In this document: positions 37,107-45,135 of the stretch, in pieces
Numbering within the stretch: the first letter of the stretch is position 1
Layout: each line of letters begins with the position of its first letter
NCBI RefSeq assembly: GCF_001428485.1
Contig: NZ_LMHS01000001.1
Coordinates: forward strand, 725,768 to 789,767
Length of the DNA stretch: 64,000 nt
Direction of reading: 5' to 3'
From: Microbacterium sp. Root180
Lineage (GTDB): Bacteria; Actinomycetota; Actinomycetes; Actinomycetales; Microbacteriaceae
Notes under the pieces: generated by a model
Database searches by the model: none
Seen by the model: the letters and a program-made list of their open reading frames with translations, nothing else
Told to the model about the DNA's origin: nothing
Program-made: the position numbers and the translations under genes

Positions 37107-38380
37107 CGGGCGACGTCGCCGCCGCCATCGCGGGCGTGCACCGCGATGAATGGGCGCGCGTCGTCGCGGGTCTGGCGAGGCGTTTCCGCGATCTCGACCT
37201 CGCCGAGGAGACGGCTGCCGAGGCCTTCGCCGTGGCCGTCGAGCGCTGGCCGGCTGACGGCATCCCCCCGAACCCCGGTGCGTGGATCACCACGACCGCG
37301 TACCGCAAGGCGATCGACCGGCTCCGGCGCGAGGCGCGCCGGAGCGAGCTGCAGCAGGAGGCTTTCATGCTCGCGGACGACTCGGAGGGCCCGGACATCG
37401 GGGCGGTCGAGGACGACCGGCTCCGCCTCGTGTTCGTGTGCTGCCATCCTGCTCTGTCCATGGAGGCGCGCGTCGCGCTCACGCTGCGCATCGTGGGGGG
37501 TCTCACCGTCGCGGAGATCGCGCATGCGTTCCTGGTGCAGGAGACCACCATGGGGCAGCGGCTCAGCCGTGCCAAGGCGAAGATCAAGGCGGAGCGGCTC
37601 CCGTTCCGGATGCCGGAGCAGGAGGATCTGCCCGACCGCACCGACGGCGTGCTCGCGGTGCTGTACCTCATCTTCAACGAGGGGTATCTCGCGTCCGGCC
37701 CGGACTCGGACCCGCTCCGCCCCGATCTCACGGGAGAGGCGATACGGCTCGCCCGGCTGGTGCGCGACCTCCTGCCGGCGAGGTCGGGCGAGAGAGCCGC
37801 CGCAACGGGCCTGCTGGCGCTCATGCTCCTCACCGAGGCCCGTGCCGGGGCGCGTGTCTCGCCCGACGGCGAGCTCGTGCGCCTCGACGAGCAGGATCGC
37901 GGGGCATGGGACCGTGCGCTCATCGCCGAGGGCCTCGCCCTCGTGCGCGAGCGGACCGACGCCGCCGCTCGGGGGGCGGGACGGGTGGACCGCTATCAGC
38001 TCCTGTCGGCCGTCAACGCCGTGCACGCGTCGGCATCGCACGCGCGAGACACCGACTGGTCGCGGATCGTGTCCCTCTACAGCGAGCTGGAGCGCGTCGA
38101 CCCGAACCCCATCGTCACGCTCAACAAGGCGATCGCCGTCTCGGAGCTCGACTCGCCTGAGGCCGGTCTGGCGATGATCGATCGCCTCGCGGAGCCGCTC
38201 GGCGGTCACCACGCGTTCCACACCACTCGCGCCGAACTCCTCCGCCGCCTCGGTCGCCGCGCGGACGCGAGAGCCGCCTACGACCGGGCGATCGAGCTCG
38301 CCGGGAACTCCGCCGAAGTTGTCCACCTCATCCGCCGCCGCGGCGAACTCGCGGCATCCACACAGGGAGAATCCAAATGA
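37103..38380 (+). CDS. ECF42-type RNA polymerase sigma factor with C-terminal TPR-like domain
   Basis: A 425-residue sigma factor. Region 2 covers residues about 10-75 (ETAAEAFAVAVERWPADG, WITTTAYRKAIDRLRREARR), and region 4 about 120-165 (RIVGGLTVAEIAHAFLVQET, MGQRLSRAKAKIK). The C-terminal 230 residues are the long extension of the ECF42 group (DUF6596), with a short TPR-like stretch near the end. ECF42 factors have no anti-sigma factor; the extension is required for activity. They are encoded beside DGPF proteins, which is the case here, although in many genomes the DGPF gene precedes the sigma gene. The GTG start is fixed by the overlap with the leader ORF and by the family N-terminus. 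Confidence 0.88.
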   Translation: MTGDVAAAIAGVHRDEWARVVAGLARRFRDLDLAEETAAEAFAVAVERWPADGIPPNPGAWITTTAYRKAIDRLRREARRSELQQEAFMLADDSEGPDIGAVEDDRLRLVFVCCHPALSMEARVALTLRIVGGLTVAEIAHAFLVQETTMGQRLSRAKAKIKAERLPFRMPEQEDLPDRTDGVLAVLYLIFNEGYLASGPDSDPLRPDLTGEAIRLARLVRDLLPARSGERAAATGLLALMLLTEARAGARVSPDGELVRLDEQDRGAWDRALIAEGLALVRERTDAAARGAGRVDRYQLLSAVNAVHASASHARDTDWSRIVSLYSELERVDPNPIVTLNKAIAVSELDSPEAGLAMIDRLAEPLGGHHAFHTTRAELLRRLGRRADARAAYDRAIELAGNSAEVVHLIRRRGELAASTQGESK

Positions 38381-38739
38381 CCACTCAGCAGTACCTCGTG
38401 ATCCACATGACCGACTCGAGCGGGGCGACCCTCGCGCAGGACGAGGACCGGCGGATGCTCGAGTCCTGGGTCGACGAAGGGGTCGAGGCCGGCACGGTCG
38501 GCGTCGGTTCGGCGGTCGCCGGGCCGGACCGGGCGAAATCGGTCGTCGTGCGGGACGGGCGGACCATCATCACCGACGGTCCGTTCCCGGAGTTCAAGGA
38601 ATGGTTCGCCGGGTACGACCTGCTCGAGGCCGAGTCGATCGAGGAGGCGGCCGCCTACATGGCGAAGCATCCGACTGCCCTCGCCGGGCGCGTCCTCATC
38701 CTGCCCACCGTCGAGCTCCCGTGGGAACCCGGGGCGTGA
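38377..38739 (+). CDS. DGPF (YCII-related) domain protein
   Basis: A 120-residue protein of the YCII-related family, with the namesake motif in IITDGPFPEFKEWFAGYDLL. It is a ferredoxin-like fold protein, and its biochemical role is unknown. DGPF genes are the typical target and neighbour of ECF42 sigma factors. It overlaps the sigma gene by ATGA and ends before the hairpin at 38744, which closes the operon. Confidence 0.85.
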   Translation: MTTQQYLVIHMTDSSGATLAQDEDRRMLESWVDEGVEAGTVGVGSAVAGPDRAKSVVVRDGRTIITDGPFPEFKEWFAGYDLLEAESIEEAAAYMAKHPTALAGRVLILPTVELPWEPGA

Positions 38740-38743
38740 GCCT

Positions 38744-38775
38744 GGCCGGGCGCTCCCGTGCGGGGGCACCCGGCC
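38744..38775. terminator. Bidirectional hairpin terminator
   Basis: Fifteen-base arms (ggccgggcgctcccg against cgggggcacccggcc) pair with two mismatches around a 2-nt loop. It lies between the convergent DGPF and MFS genes and can serve both. Confidence 0.7.
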
Positions 38776-38785
38776 CGCGCACGTC

Positions 38786-40090
38786 TCAGTCGGGCAGGGG
38801 CATCCCGCCGGCGCCGGGCTCGTCCGCCGGCGGAATCAGGTCCGTCTCGTCCGCGTCGAGCACGGGCTTGGCGGCGGTGATGTGCGCGATCGAGCGCCAC
38901 ACCAGGGCGAGGGTGATGGCGGAGCCGGCGAACGCGAACCACCACGGGGCGGTCGGGCCGAACAGCTGGGCGAGGATGCCGCCGATGAACTGACCGATCA
39001 CGAGCCCGCCGAAGACGCCGACCATGTTGACCGAGGCGATGCGACCCTGGAGGTCCAGGGGCACGAGCCGCTGCCGGACGGTCGTCGAGATCGTCGCCCA
39101 GATGAACGCGTACAGCCCGAAGCCGAACATGATGATGAAGGCGACCACCGGCGAGGTCGTCAGAGCGAAGCCGAGGTGCATGAGCACCTCGCACGAGAGG
39201 CACACGCGCATGAGCGTCGCGAACGACACGCGCTTCTCGAGCCAGCCGAAGCTGAAGATCGCGATGATGCCGCCCAGCGCCGAGGCGGTCGTGAGGGCGC
39301 CGTACCCCACCGGTCCCATGCCGAGGTAGTCGGTGGCGTAGAGCACGAGCACGCCCCACGGTGCCGCCCACGTGATGTTGAACACCAGGATGATGAGGAC
39401 GAGCGTGCGCACGGGGGCGTTGTGGCGGAGCCACTGCAGCCCCTCGCGGATGGCGTGCACCTTGGTGCCCCGGGCCGCCTCGGGATGCTCGGGCACCGGG
39501 GTGCGGGCGATGCGGGAGATGAGCAGCACCGCGAGGGCGACGCACAGCACCTGCAGCACGAAGGGCCAGAACGATCCGAGGGCGAACAGGAACGCGCCCA
39601 GCGGCGGACCCGCGAGCTGATTGGCGACGAGGAAGCCGGCCTGCATCCGGGCGTTGCCGATGCCGAGGTCGGCCGGCTTCACGAGCATCGGGAGGAGCGT
39701 GCTGCCTGCCGAGTCGGCGAACACCTCGGCCGTGCCGTAGAGGAACGCCGTCGCCAGCACCATCCACACGGTCGCCTGACCGGTGACGAGGAACACGACC
39801 AGCACGGAGACGATGAGGGCGCGCAGGCCGTTGGCCAGCATCACGAGGCGCCGACGGTCGTGGTGGTCGGCGACGGCGCCCGCGAACAGTCCGAAGAGCA
39901 GCCAGGGCAGGAACTGCATCATGGCGCCGGCGGCGACGAGCACCGGGGAGGAGGTCAGCGAGGCGATCAGCAGGGGCGCCGCGGCCAGGGCGATGCCGTC
40001 GCCGAGGTTGCTCGTCCACGACGAGGCGAGGAGCCACCGGAAATCGGTGCCGAGTCGGCGTGGTGCGATCAGGTCGCCGAGCGAAGGCAT
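38786..40090 (-). CDS. MFS transporter
   Basis: A 434-residue major facilitator protein with about twelve helices. The first cytoplasmic loop has the MFS motif A-like GAVADHHDRRRLVML. The style is that of the DHA3/enterobactin-exporter-like group (TFTWRWL-like start, here DFRWLLASSWTSNLGDG). It probably exports a drug or metabolite; the substrate is unknown. TAGGAT ends six bases before the ATG, so the mRNA should be leaderless. The C-terminal tail is acidic (DADETDLIPPADEPGAGG). Confidence 0.85.
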   Translation of the reverse strand: MPSLGDLIAPRRLGTDFRWLLASSWTSNLGDGIALAAAPLLIASLTSSPVLVAAGAMMQFLPWLLFGLFAGAVADHHDRRRLVMLANGLRALIVSVLVVFLVTGQATVWMVLATAFLYGTAEVFADSAGSTLLPMLVKPADLGIGNARMQAGFLVANQLAGPPLGAFLFALGSFWPFVLQVLCVALAVLLISRIARTPVPEHPEAARGTKVHAIREGLQWLRHNAPVRTLVLIILVFNITWAAPWGVLVLYATDYLGMGPVGYGALTTASALGGIIAIFSFGWLEKRVSFATLMRVCLSCEVLMHLGFALTTSPVVAFIIMFGFGLYAFIWATISTTVRQRLVPLDLQGRIASVNMVGVFGGLVIGQFIGGILAQLFGPTAPWWFAFAGSAITLALVWRSIAHITAAKPVLDADETDLIPPADEPGAGGMPLPD

Positions 40091-40096
40091 CCGCCC

Positions 40097-40102
40097 ATCC
40101 TA
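40097..40102 (-). promoter_or_regulatory. -10 element of the MFS gene at 40090
   Basis: TAGGAT on the minus strand, six bases before the ATG. Confidence 0.5.
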
Positions 40103-40127
40103 GGCGCGGCTGCCGGCGGCCCCGGGC

Positions 40128-41588
40128 TCAGGGCGCGGCCGCGGATCCCTTGCGCACGAACAGGGTCTCGGTCTGCTCGATGTCCATGCCCTTGGTCTCG
40201 GGGATGCGCAGCGCGACATACACGAACGACAGCGCCGCGAAGAGGGCGTACATGCCGTACGTGAGGGGGAGCGACCACGACGACATCGCCGGGAAGGAGA
40301 TGGTGATGAGGAAGTTGGCGATCCACTGCGCGCCCGCCGCGACTCCCAGCGCCTTGCCGCGGATGCGACTGGGGAAGATCTCGCCGAGCAGCACCCACAC
40401 CAGCGGTCCCCACGACGCTCCGAATCCGACGACGAAGACGTTGGCCGCGACGAGGGCGATTGGTCCCCACGGCGCGCCGAGCTCGACCTCACCCTGGGCG
40501 TTCGTCGTCGAGAAGAGGAACGAGACCGCCATCAGCCCGAGCGACAGCGTCATCAGCACGGACCCCGTCAGGAGGATCGGCTTTCTTCCGACGCGGTCGA
40601 CCAGGAAGATCGCGATCAGCGTGACCAGCACGTTGGTGATCGAGGTGACGACGCTGATCGTGAATGAATCGCTCTCGTCGAAGCCGACGGACTGCCACAG
40701 ACTCGTCGAGTAGTAGAAGATCACGTTGATGCCCACGAACTGCTGGAACACCGACAGGATGATGCCCACCCAGACGATCCGCTGAAGGCCCAGCACGGGT
40801 CCGCGCAGCGAGACTCCGGCGTTCTTCCGGTCCGTCTCGATGGTGGTCTGCAGGTCGCGCATCGTGTGGTCGAGATCCGCTTCGGGCACGAGCCGCGCGA
40901 AGACCTCGCGCGCCTCGTCGTAGCGTCCCTTCGCGATCAGGTAGCGCGGTGATTCGGGGAGGGTGAAGGACAGGATGCCGTACACGGCCGACGGGATCAC
41001 GCCGACGATGAACATCCAGCGCCACGCCTCGAGCCCCAGCCACAGCACTTCGTCCGCGCCGCCGGCCGTGTTGGCCAGCAGCGCATCCGACAGGAGCGCG
41101 GCGAAGATGCCGAGAGTGATCGCGAGCTGCTGCAGCGACGCCAGCCCGCCGCGGATCTGGCGGGGCGCGATCTCGGCGATGTAGGCCGGCGCGATCACCG
41201 AGGCGATGCCGATGCCGAGTCCGCCGATCACGCGCCACAGGGCGAGATCCCATGCCGAGAACGCGAGTCCCGCGCCGATCGAGCTGACGAAGAACATGAT
41301 CGCGCCGAGGAACATCACCCGCAGGCGACCCCAGCGGTCGGACAGGTTGCCCGCGATGATCGCTCCGACGGCACAGCCGAGGAGAGCGATCGCGACGACG
41401 AACCCCGTGATGACGTCGTTGAGCGCGAAGTCGGTCGAGATGGAGTCGACGGCGCCGTTGATGACGGACGAGTCGAAGCCGAACAGGAATCCGCCGACGG
41501 CAGCGGCGACCGACAGGCCGACCGCTCGGCGCCCGTAGGGGCTTCTGAGGGAGAACGCATCGGACGGAATGGCGCCAGTGGTGTTCAC
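40128..41588 (-). CDS. Sugar porter (MFS, XylE/GalP type)
   Basis: A 486-residue sugar:proton symporter. It has twelve helices and the sugar-porter signatures: FGFDSSVINGAVDSI, SDRWGRLRVM, PESPRYLIAKGR, FQQFVGINVIFYYS, DRVGRKPIL and the closing PETKG. The glutamines of QQFVGIN form part of the sugar site. The GTG at 41588 is preferred over an in-frame GTG three codons upstream, because the latter overlaps the TAGGGT -10. The exact sugar is unknown. It is transcribed in the same direction as the MFS gene, but each has its own promoter. Confidence 0.9.
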   Translation of the reverse strand: MNTTGAIPSDAFSLRSPYGRRAVGLSVAAAVGGFLFGFDSSVINGAVDSISTDFALNDVITGFVVAIALLGCAVGAIIAGNLSDRWGRLRVMFLGAIMFFVSSIGAGLAFSAWDLALWRVIGGLGIGIASVIAPAYIAEIAPRQIRGGLASLQQLAITLGIFAALLSDALLANTAGGADEVLWLGLEAWRWMFIVGVIPSAVYGILSFTLPESPRYLIAKGRYDEAREVFARLVPEADLDHTMRDLQTTIETDRKNAGVSLRGPVLGLQRIVWVGIILSVFQQFVGINVIFYYSTSLWQSVGFDESDSFTISVVTSITNVLVTLIAIFLVDRVGRKPILLTGSVLMTLSLGLMAVSFLFSTTNAQGEVELGAPWGPIALVAANVFVVGFGASWGPLVWVLLGEIFPSRIRGKALGVAAGAQWIANFLITISFPAMSSWSLPLTYGMYALFAALSFVYVALRIPETKGMDIEQTETLFVRKGSAAAP

Positions 41589-41595
41589 TCTGGTC

Positions 41596-41601
41596 ACCCT
41601 A
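41596..41601 (-). promoter_or_regulatory. -10 element of the sugar porter gene
   Basis: TAGGGT on the minus strand, seven bases before the GTG at 41588. Confidence 0.45.
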
Positions 41602-41798
41602 GCCACCCTCTTTGCCGACTTACTAGACCAGCGCCACGCGTTTGAGGCGCACCTGATCCTGCACTCATCCATCCCTAACCGTTCGAGCACCATCGGATCA
41701 GAGCGGTCGCCGATCGGCGGCATTGCTGGTCTCCGCGTCACCGCGTAACGTCCAGTTCAGCAGCGACGGCCAGGGATCACCGTGCGCGAGGGAGTGAC

Positions 41799-42182
41799 GT
41801 GGGCAACTCTGTCAGGAGCCGCGACCACGGCAGCGGCTCGCCGGCTGTGCGCCGAGTTTGGCTCGCGCCCCCGTGGGATCGTCCCGCCGCGGTGACTTGC
41901 CTTGCGATCATGGTCCCCATCCTCCTGATCCTGCTCGTCATATCGAACCTCAACGTCCGCGCCCCTGCCTGTCCGCAAGATCCGGCGTGCAATCAGTTGA
42001 TGATGAATGTCGGTGCCGGGATGCTCGCTTGGCTCCCACCCCTCATCTTCCTGGCGGCTCTCGTCACCATGGTCATCCTGTGGAAGACGCATGTGCCCGT
42101 CTTCTGGGTCGCGTTGCTCGCACTGGCGCTAGTAGTGGTCGTCTTCGTGCTGTCGACCTTGCTCATGAGTTGGGCCTGGTGA
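41799..42182 (+). CDS. Small membrane protein of unknown function
   Basis: A 127-residue protein with three clear membrane segments (about residues 31-51, 73-95 and 100-124) after a polar N-terminus. A short outer segment contains CPQDPAC, a possible disulfide pair. The GTG start has a ribosome-binding site (gggag, eight bases upstream). I do not recognise the family. It is the first gene of the lower-GC stretch that runs to about 48 kb. Confidence 0.6.
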   Translation: MGNSVRSRDHGSGSPAVRRVWLAPPWDRPAAVTCLAIMVPILLILLVISNLNVRAPACPQDPACNQLMMNVGAGMLAWLPPLIFLAALVTMVILWKTHVPVFWVALLALALVVVVFVLSTLLMSWAW

Positions 42183-42314
42183 CTTGGAAATGAACTGAAG
42201 CCGGAGAACTCATCGATCGTCAAACGGGCACCGCGCGAACAGATCGGGGCGTAGCGACCGGGACGGTCACGCCGACAATGCGCGCGCGGCGACGTTGCAC
42301 ACCTCTACCGCGGC

Positions 42315-42339
42315 CCCGGATGCGGGTTTACAATCCGGG
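42315..42339. terminator. Hairpin-forming repeat
   Basis: cccggat (42315-42321) and atccggg (42333-42339) pair around an 11-nt loop, between the small membrane protein and the VOC gene. It may be a terminator for the former. Nothing else is evident in the 243-bp gap. Confidence 0.4.
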
Positions 42340-42425
42340 CGGGGGCCACGTTCGCGCGCCCGAATCGCCGATGCGCTGAGCTGGGCCGGCACGGGGATGA
42401 CAACGCCTCCGGACTGGAAATCATC

Positions 42426-42854
42426 ATGTTCGAGAATCTGATGGCGACGGCTGTCCTTCCGGCAGCGGACATCGACCGGGCGAAGGCGTGGTGGCACGAC
42501 GTCCTCGGGCGCGACCCGGTCTACGCCGACGACGAAGGCGGCGCGCTCTTCTACGACGTCGGCGGCACCATGGTCATGGTCTACCGGACCGACTTCGCGG
42601 GTACGGCTCAGAACACCGCGTTCAATCTGGTGACCGACGACATCGATCGTGACACGACGGCGCTTCGCACGCGCGGGGTCGTCTTCCACGACTACGACAT
42701 GCCTGGTCTGAAGACCGTCGACGGGATCGCCGAGCTCGGCGGCGAGCGCAGTGCGTGGTTCAGTGACAGCGAAGGCAACATCTTCGCGATCGGCCAGCCG
42801 ACACCCGAGATGATGGAGACGGCGAGGAGGATGCGCGCCGATGCAGCGAGCTGA
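42426..42854 (+). CDS. VOC-family (glyoxalase/bleomycin-resistance-like) protein
   Basis: A 142-residue vicinal-oxygen-chelate protein with two beta-alpha-beta-beta-beta units: ATAVLPAADIDRAKAWWHDVLG opens the first and FNLVTDDIDRDTTALRTRG the second. GERSAWFSDSEGNIFAIGQ closes the fold. Metal ligands are not obvious. The reaction is unknown; such proteins range from glyoxalases to antibiotic-binding proteins. The start has no strong ribosome-binding site. The gene stands alone, directly before a broken LuxR gene. Confidence 0.8.
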   Translation: MFENLMATAVLPAADIDRAKAWWHDVLGRDPVYADDEGGALFYDVGGTMVMVYRTDFAGTAQNTAFNLVTDDIDRDTTALRTRGVVFHDYDMPGLKTVDGIAELGGERSAWFSDSEGNIFAIGQPTPEMMETARRMRADAAS

Positions 42855-42925
42855 ACCCGAACCTGCACGAACCGGCGCAACGGCCTCGTCCGCCGCGGCC
42901 CGGTTCAGTCGGGCGCGTATGTGGT

Positions 42926-43147
42926 GGTGATCTCGCACGCCTGCTCGGCATCAACGCACGAACCGCTGGCACCCGCGTCAGCAACCTGCTCATGAAGCTC
43001 GTCGTCTCATCCCGCACCCAAGCGGCCATCCGCGCCAACCGCGCCGCGGCCGACGTCGGGTCTCATTGGACAATCAAGCGATTCAGTTGCGCAGACTGGC
43101 GACCGGACCGTCCGCAAGCCGGTCGGTCAGCGGGCGGCTCTAGGTGA
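42926..43147 (+). pseudogene. 3' remnant of a LuxR-type regulator
   Basis: One frame reads GDLARLLGINARTAGTRV then SNLLMKLVVSSRTQAAIRA, which is the C-terminal half of a LuxR/FixJ helix-turn-helix (consensus SPRTVxxHVSNILxKLGVSSRTQ). Nothing upstream encodes the rest of such a protein in this frame, and there is no start. Downstream, the frame runs about 30 codons past the normal end. I read it as a 5'-deleted gene fragment. It meets the SRPBCC remnant tail-to-tail. Confidence 0.6.
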
Positions 43148-43469
43148 GCTCTGCGAGCAGGTGGTTGTTGCGCTTGGTGATGAGGTGTCGCAAGTAGGGG
43201 ACCAGGATTACGCGTTCGGCTAGTCGCCCGAAGACGGGGGAACCGACGGTGATGGTGTCGGTCATCCGGCATCCGTCGCCCACGGACTCGAAACGATGCT
43301 CGTGCACGAAGATCTTGAAAGGCCCGCTTGCCTGCTGGTCAACGAATCGCGTGGGCTTCTCGAGTTCTGTGATCTTCGAGGTCATCGTGAACCAGATGCC
43401 GAAATGGCGTGCGCGCCAGGTGACGGTCTCGCCCAGACCGATCGCGCCTGAGGTCGTGCCAGCGATCGC
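43140..43469 (-). pseudogene. 5'-truncated SRPBCC-family gene
   Basis: The minus strand encodes about 109 residues of an SRPBCC (polyketide-cyclase/START-like) protein: AIAGTTSGAIGLGETVTW, RARHFGIWFTMTSKITE and GPFKIFVHEHRF, ending NNHLLAEL. The first 30-40 residues of the family are missing. Upstream of the homology the frame stays open but holds no ATG, GTG or TTG before it enters the antisense of the lipoprotein gene. It is therefore probably not expressed as a full protein; an internal ATG (MTSK...) could give only a fragment. Confidence 0.6.
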
Positions 43470-43536
43470 GCAGACGTAGGAGGGCTGGAACTTTCGGGAC
43501 GACGTTATCGCCCCAGAGAACTGCGAGACTTCCGGT

Positions 43537-44217
43537 GTGAAGAAGTTCCGTGCAGTTGCCGTGACGGCCGCCGTCCTCGTCCTAGGGCTGACGGGCTGCA
43601 CTGCTACAGAAGTCGCCGCCCCGAGCCCGACGACGAGTCGTTCAGCGGAGGCGCCCGTTGCGACGCCAACCCCCACACCGACGACGGAACCCGACCTCAC
43701 CGCGGTAGTCCTCAGCGCAACCGAACTGATCCTCGTCGATGAGCAGGGTGACACCGCCGCGCTGCTCGACTTCCACAGCGCAGACCCCGCGGCCTTCGCC
43801 GAGGCGCTCAGCGCCGCCGCCGGTGTAGACGCCGTCGAGACGACCACCCCAGGCGGATTCGAGGGCGCGGAGTTCACGACCGAGTACGAGTGGGACGGGC
43901 TACTCATATCGCGGTCCTACAGCGACGAGTGCCTTCCCCAGTGCCAGTCCGTCTACCTGAGCGTCGACGGAAGCCATGTCGCGGGCATCCCGATCCGCAC
44001 GGCGTCCGGAATCAGCGTCGGCGACTCCCTGGCGGAAGCGCAAGCGTTGGGCGCCCAGCAGACACCCAACGGCTGGGCAGCCGAGCCGGAGGACCCCGCG
44101 CTCATCGACTCTGAGTCAAACCCGACTCGAATCGTGGTCCTGAACCTCGATGAGGCCGACGCCGCAATCGCCTCACTCCTCGCCAGCGGATGGTTCCTCA
44201 GCTACGGCGGCATCTGA
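43537..44217 (+). CDS. Putative secreted lipoprotein
   Basis: A 226-residue protein with a short basic N-terminus, a hydrophobic stretch and the lipobox LTGC (Cys 21). A Pro/Thr-rich linker follows (ATPTPTPTTEPD), a typical cell-wall spacer. The globular part contains a cysteine pair (SDECLPQCQS) and a pattern ISVGDSLAEAQALGA seen in actinobacterial lipoproteins. The function is unknown. GTG is used as start; no clear ribosome-binding site. It is in the lower-GC region, next to the truncated SRPBCC gene. Confidence 0.7.
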   Translation: MKKFRAVAVTAAVLVLGLTGCTATEVAAPSPTTSRSAEAPVATPTPTPTTEPDLTAVVLSATELILVDEQGDTAALLDFHSADPAAFAEALSAAAGVDAVETTTPGGFEGAEFTTEYEWDGLLISRSYSDECLPQCQSVYLSVDGSHVAGIPIRTASGISVGDSLAEAQALGAQQTPNGWAAEPEDPALIDSESNPTRIVVLNLDEADAAIASLLASGWFLSYGGI

Positions 44218-44445
44218 GCCTTTCGACTCGTGGCCGACAAGAAGGGGCTGCTCGGCCCGATCGAAAGTCGGTCGCCTAGCGAGCGTGCACGCGCAACGCT
44301 GAGACTTCGACCCTCTTCCCCATGGGTCTGCTCTCTTCCGCACCGGCTTATCCACATTCGAGGCTGAGCGATCCGTCGCCTCCGTTAGGTTCGCGAGTGC
44401 CCTATAGCGCAGGCGAGGCTCATCTCAACCGTCCATCGGAAATCA

Positions 44446-44871
44446 GTGCAATCGCAAGAAGATATCGTTAGCCCACGGAGCGGCTCAGGCCGTCGGTTCG
44501 TGATGTGTGGCGCGGTCGGCGCTGGCGTCACGGTGACGGTCGCGGGCATCGGCGCGGCGGTGCTCGGCGCTTCAAGCGGGTGGGTGGTCTGGGCTGTAGT
44601 GCAGCTCCCGTTCGGATTCGCAATTGGCGCCATGGCCTGGCTGGCGTGGCGCATCGTCGATCGTGCCGCGCGCGGGAAGACACGACACGCTCCGCTCATC
44701 GCCGCGGGCGCCGGAGCGGTAACGCAGTTTGTCCTGTGGATGCTCTACTGGGTGGACTCCGCCTGGCAGCGAGCGCCGCTCGTTCACATACTTGCTCTGG
44801 CCTTCTCCACGCTGGCAACGTTCCTGATCCTGCGAATGGCGTCGCCGAGGGGAGTCGAATCCTCGCCCTGA
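44446..44871 (+). CDS. Hypothetical membrane protein
   Basis: A 141-residue protein with about four hydrophobic segments (roughly residues 19-45, 48-68, 85-103 and 110-128). I recognise no family. GTG at 44446 is the longest start, and an ATG at 44502 would remove most of the polar N-terminus. The 228 bp before it hold no gene. The last 30 bp resemble a tRNA 3' end on the opposite strand (see findings). Confidence 0.5.
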   Translation: MQSQEDIVSPRSGSGRRFVMCGAVGAGVTVTVAGIGAAVLGASSGWVVWAVVQLPFGFAIGAMAWLAWRIVDRAARGKTRHAPLIAAGAGAVTQFVLWMLYWVDSAWQRAPLVHILALAFSTLATFLILRMASPRGVESSP

Positions 44872-45135
44872 ACGGCTGCGGGCCACTCGCTCAATCGACG
44901 GTCCCTCAGCGTGCTGAGTCTGGCTGTCGCCGACCCAGCCGGGTTGGAACCGACGCCAGCGCTGGTGGTCGGCGATCAGAACTCTCCGGACGGGTGTTCG
45001 TGAGCCGATCCGCAACCCAGCTTTCGGCGGCGAAGGCTGCGCTGGCGGTGACGAGACCAGGACGTGGTTGCATGACCCGATAGTCACGATGGGGAAACGC
45101 CGCTCCGGAGAATCTGCACGTATGAGGTCGGGCCA

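Noticed and set aside
43140..43907. A 255-residue minus-strand protein including the SRPBCC part
   Set aside because: The first half is the antisense of the lipoprotein gene and has Ser/Val/Thr-rich low-complexity sequence; only the last 109 residues match SRPBCC.
44348..44356. DnaA box ttatccaca, possible replication origin
   Set aside because: A single perfect box with no cluster, no AT-rich region and no dnaA/dnaN genes nearby; probably chance.
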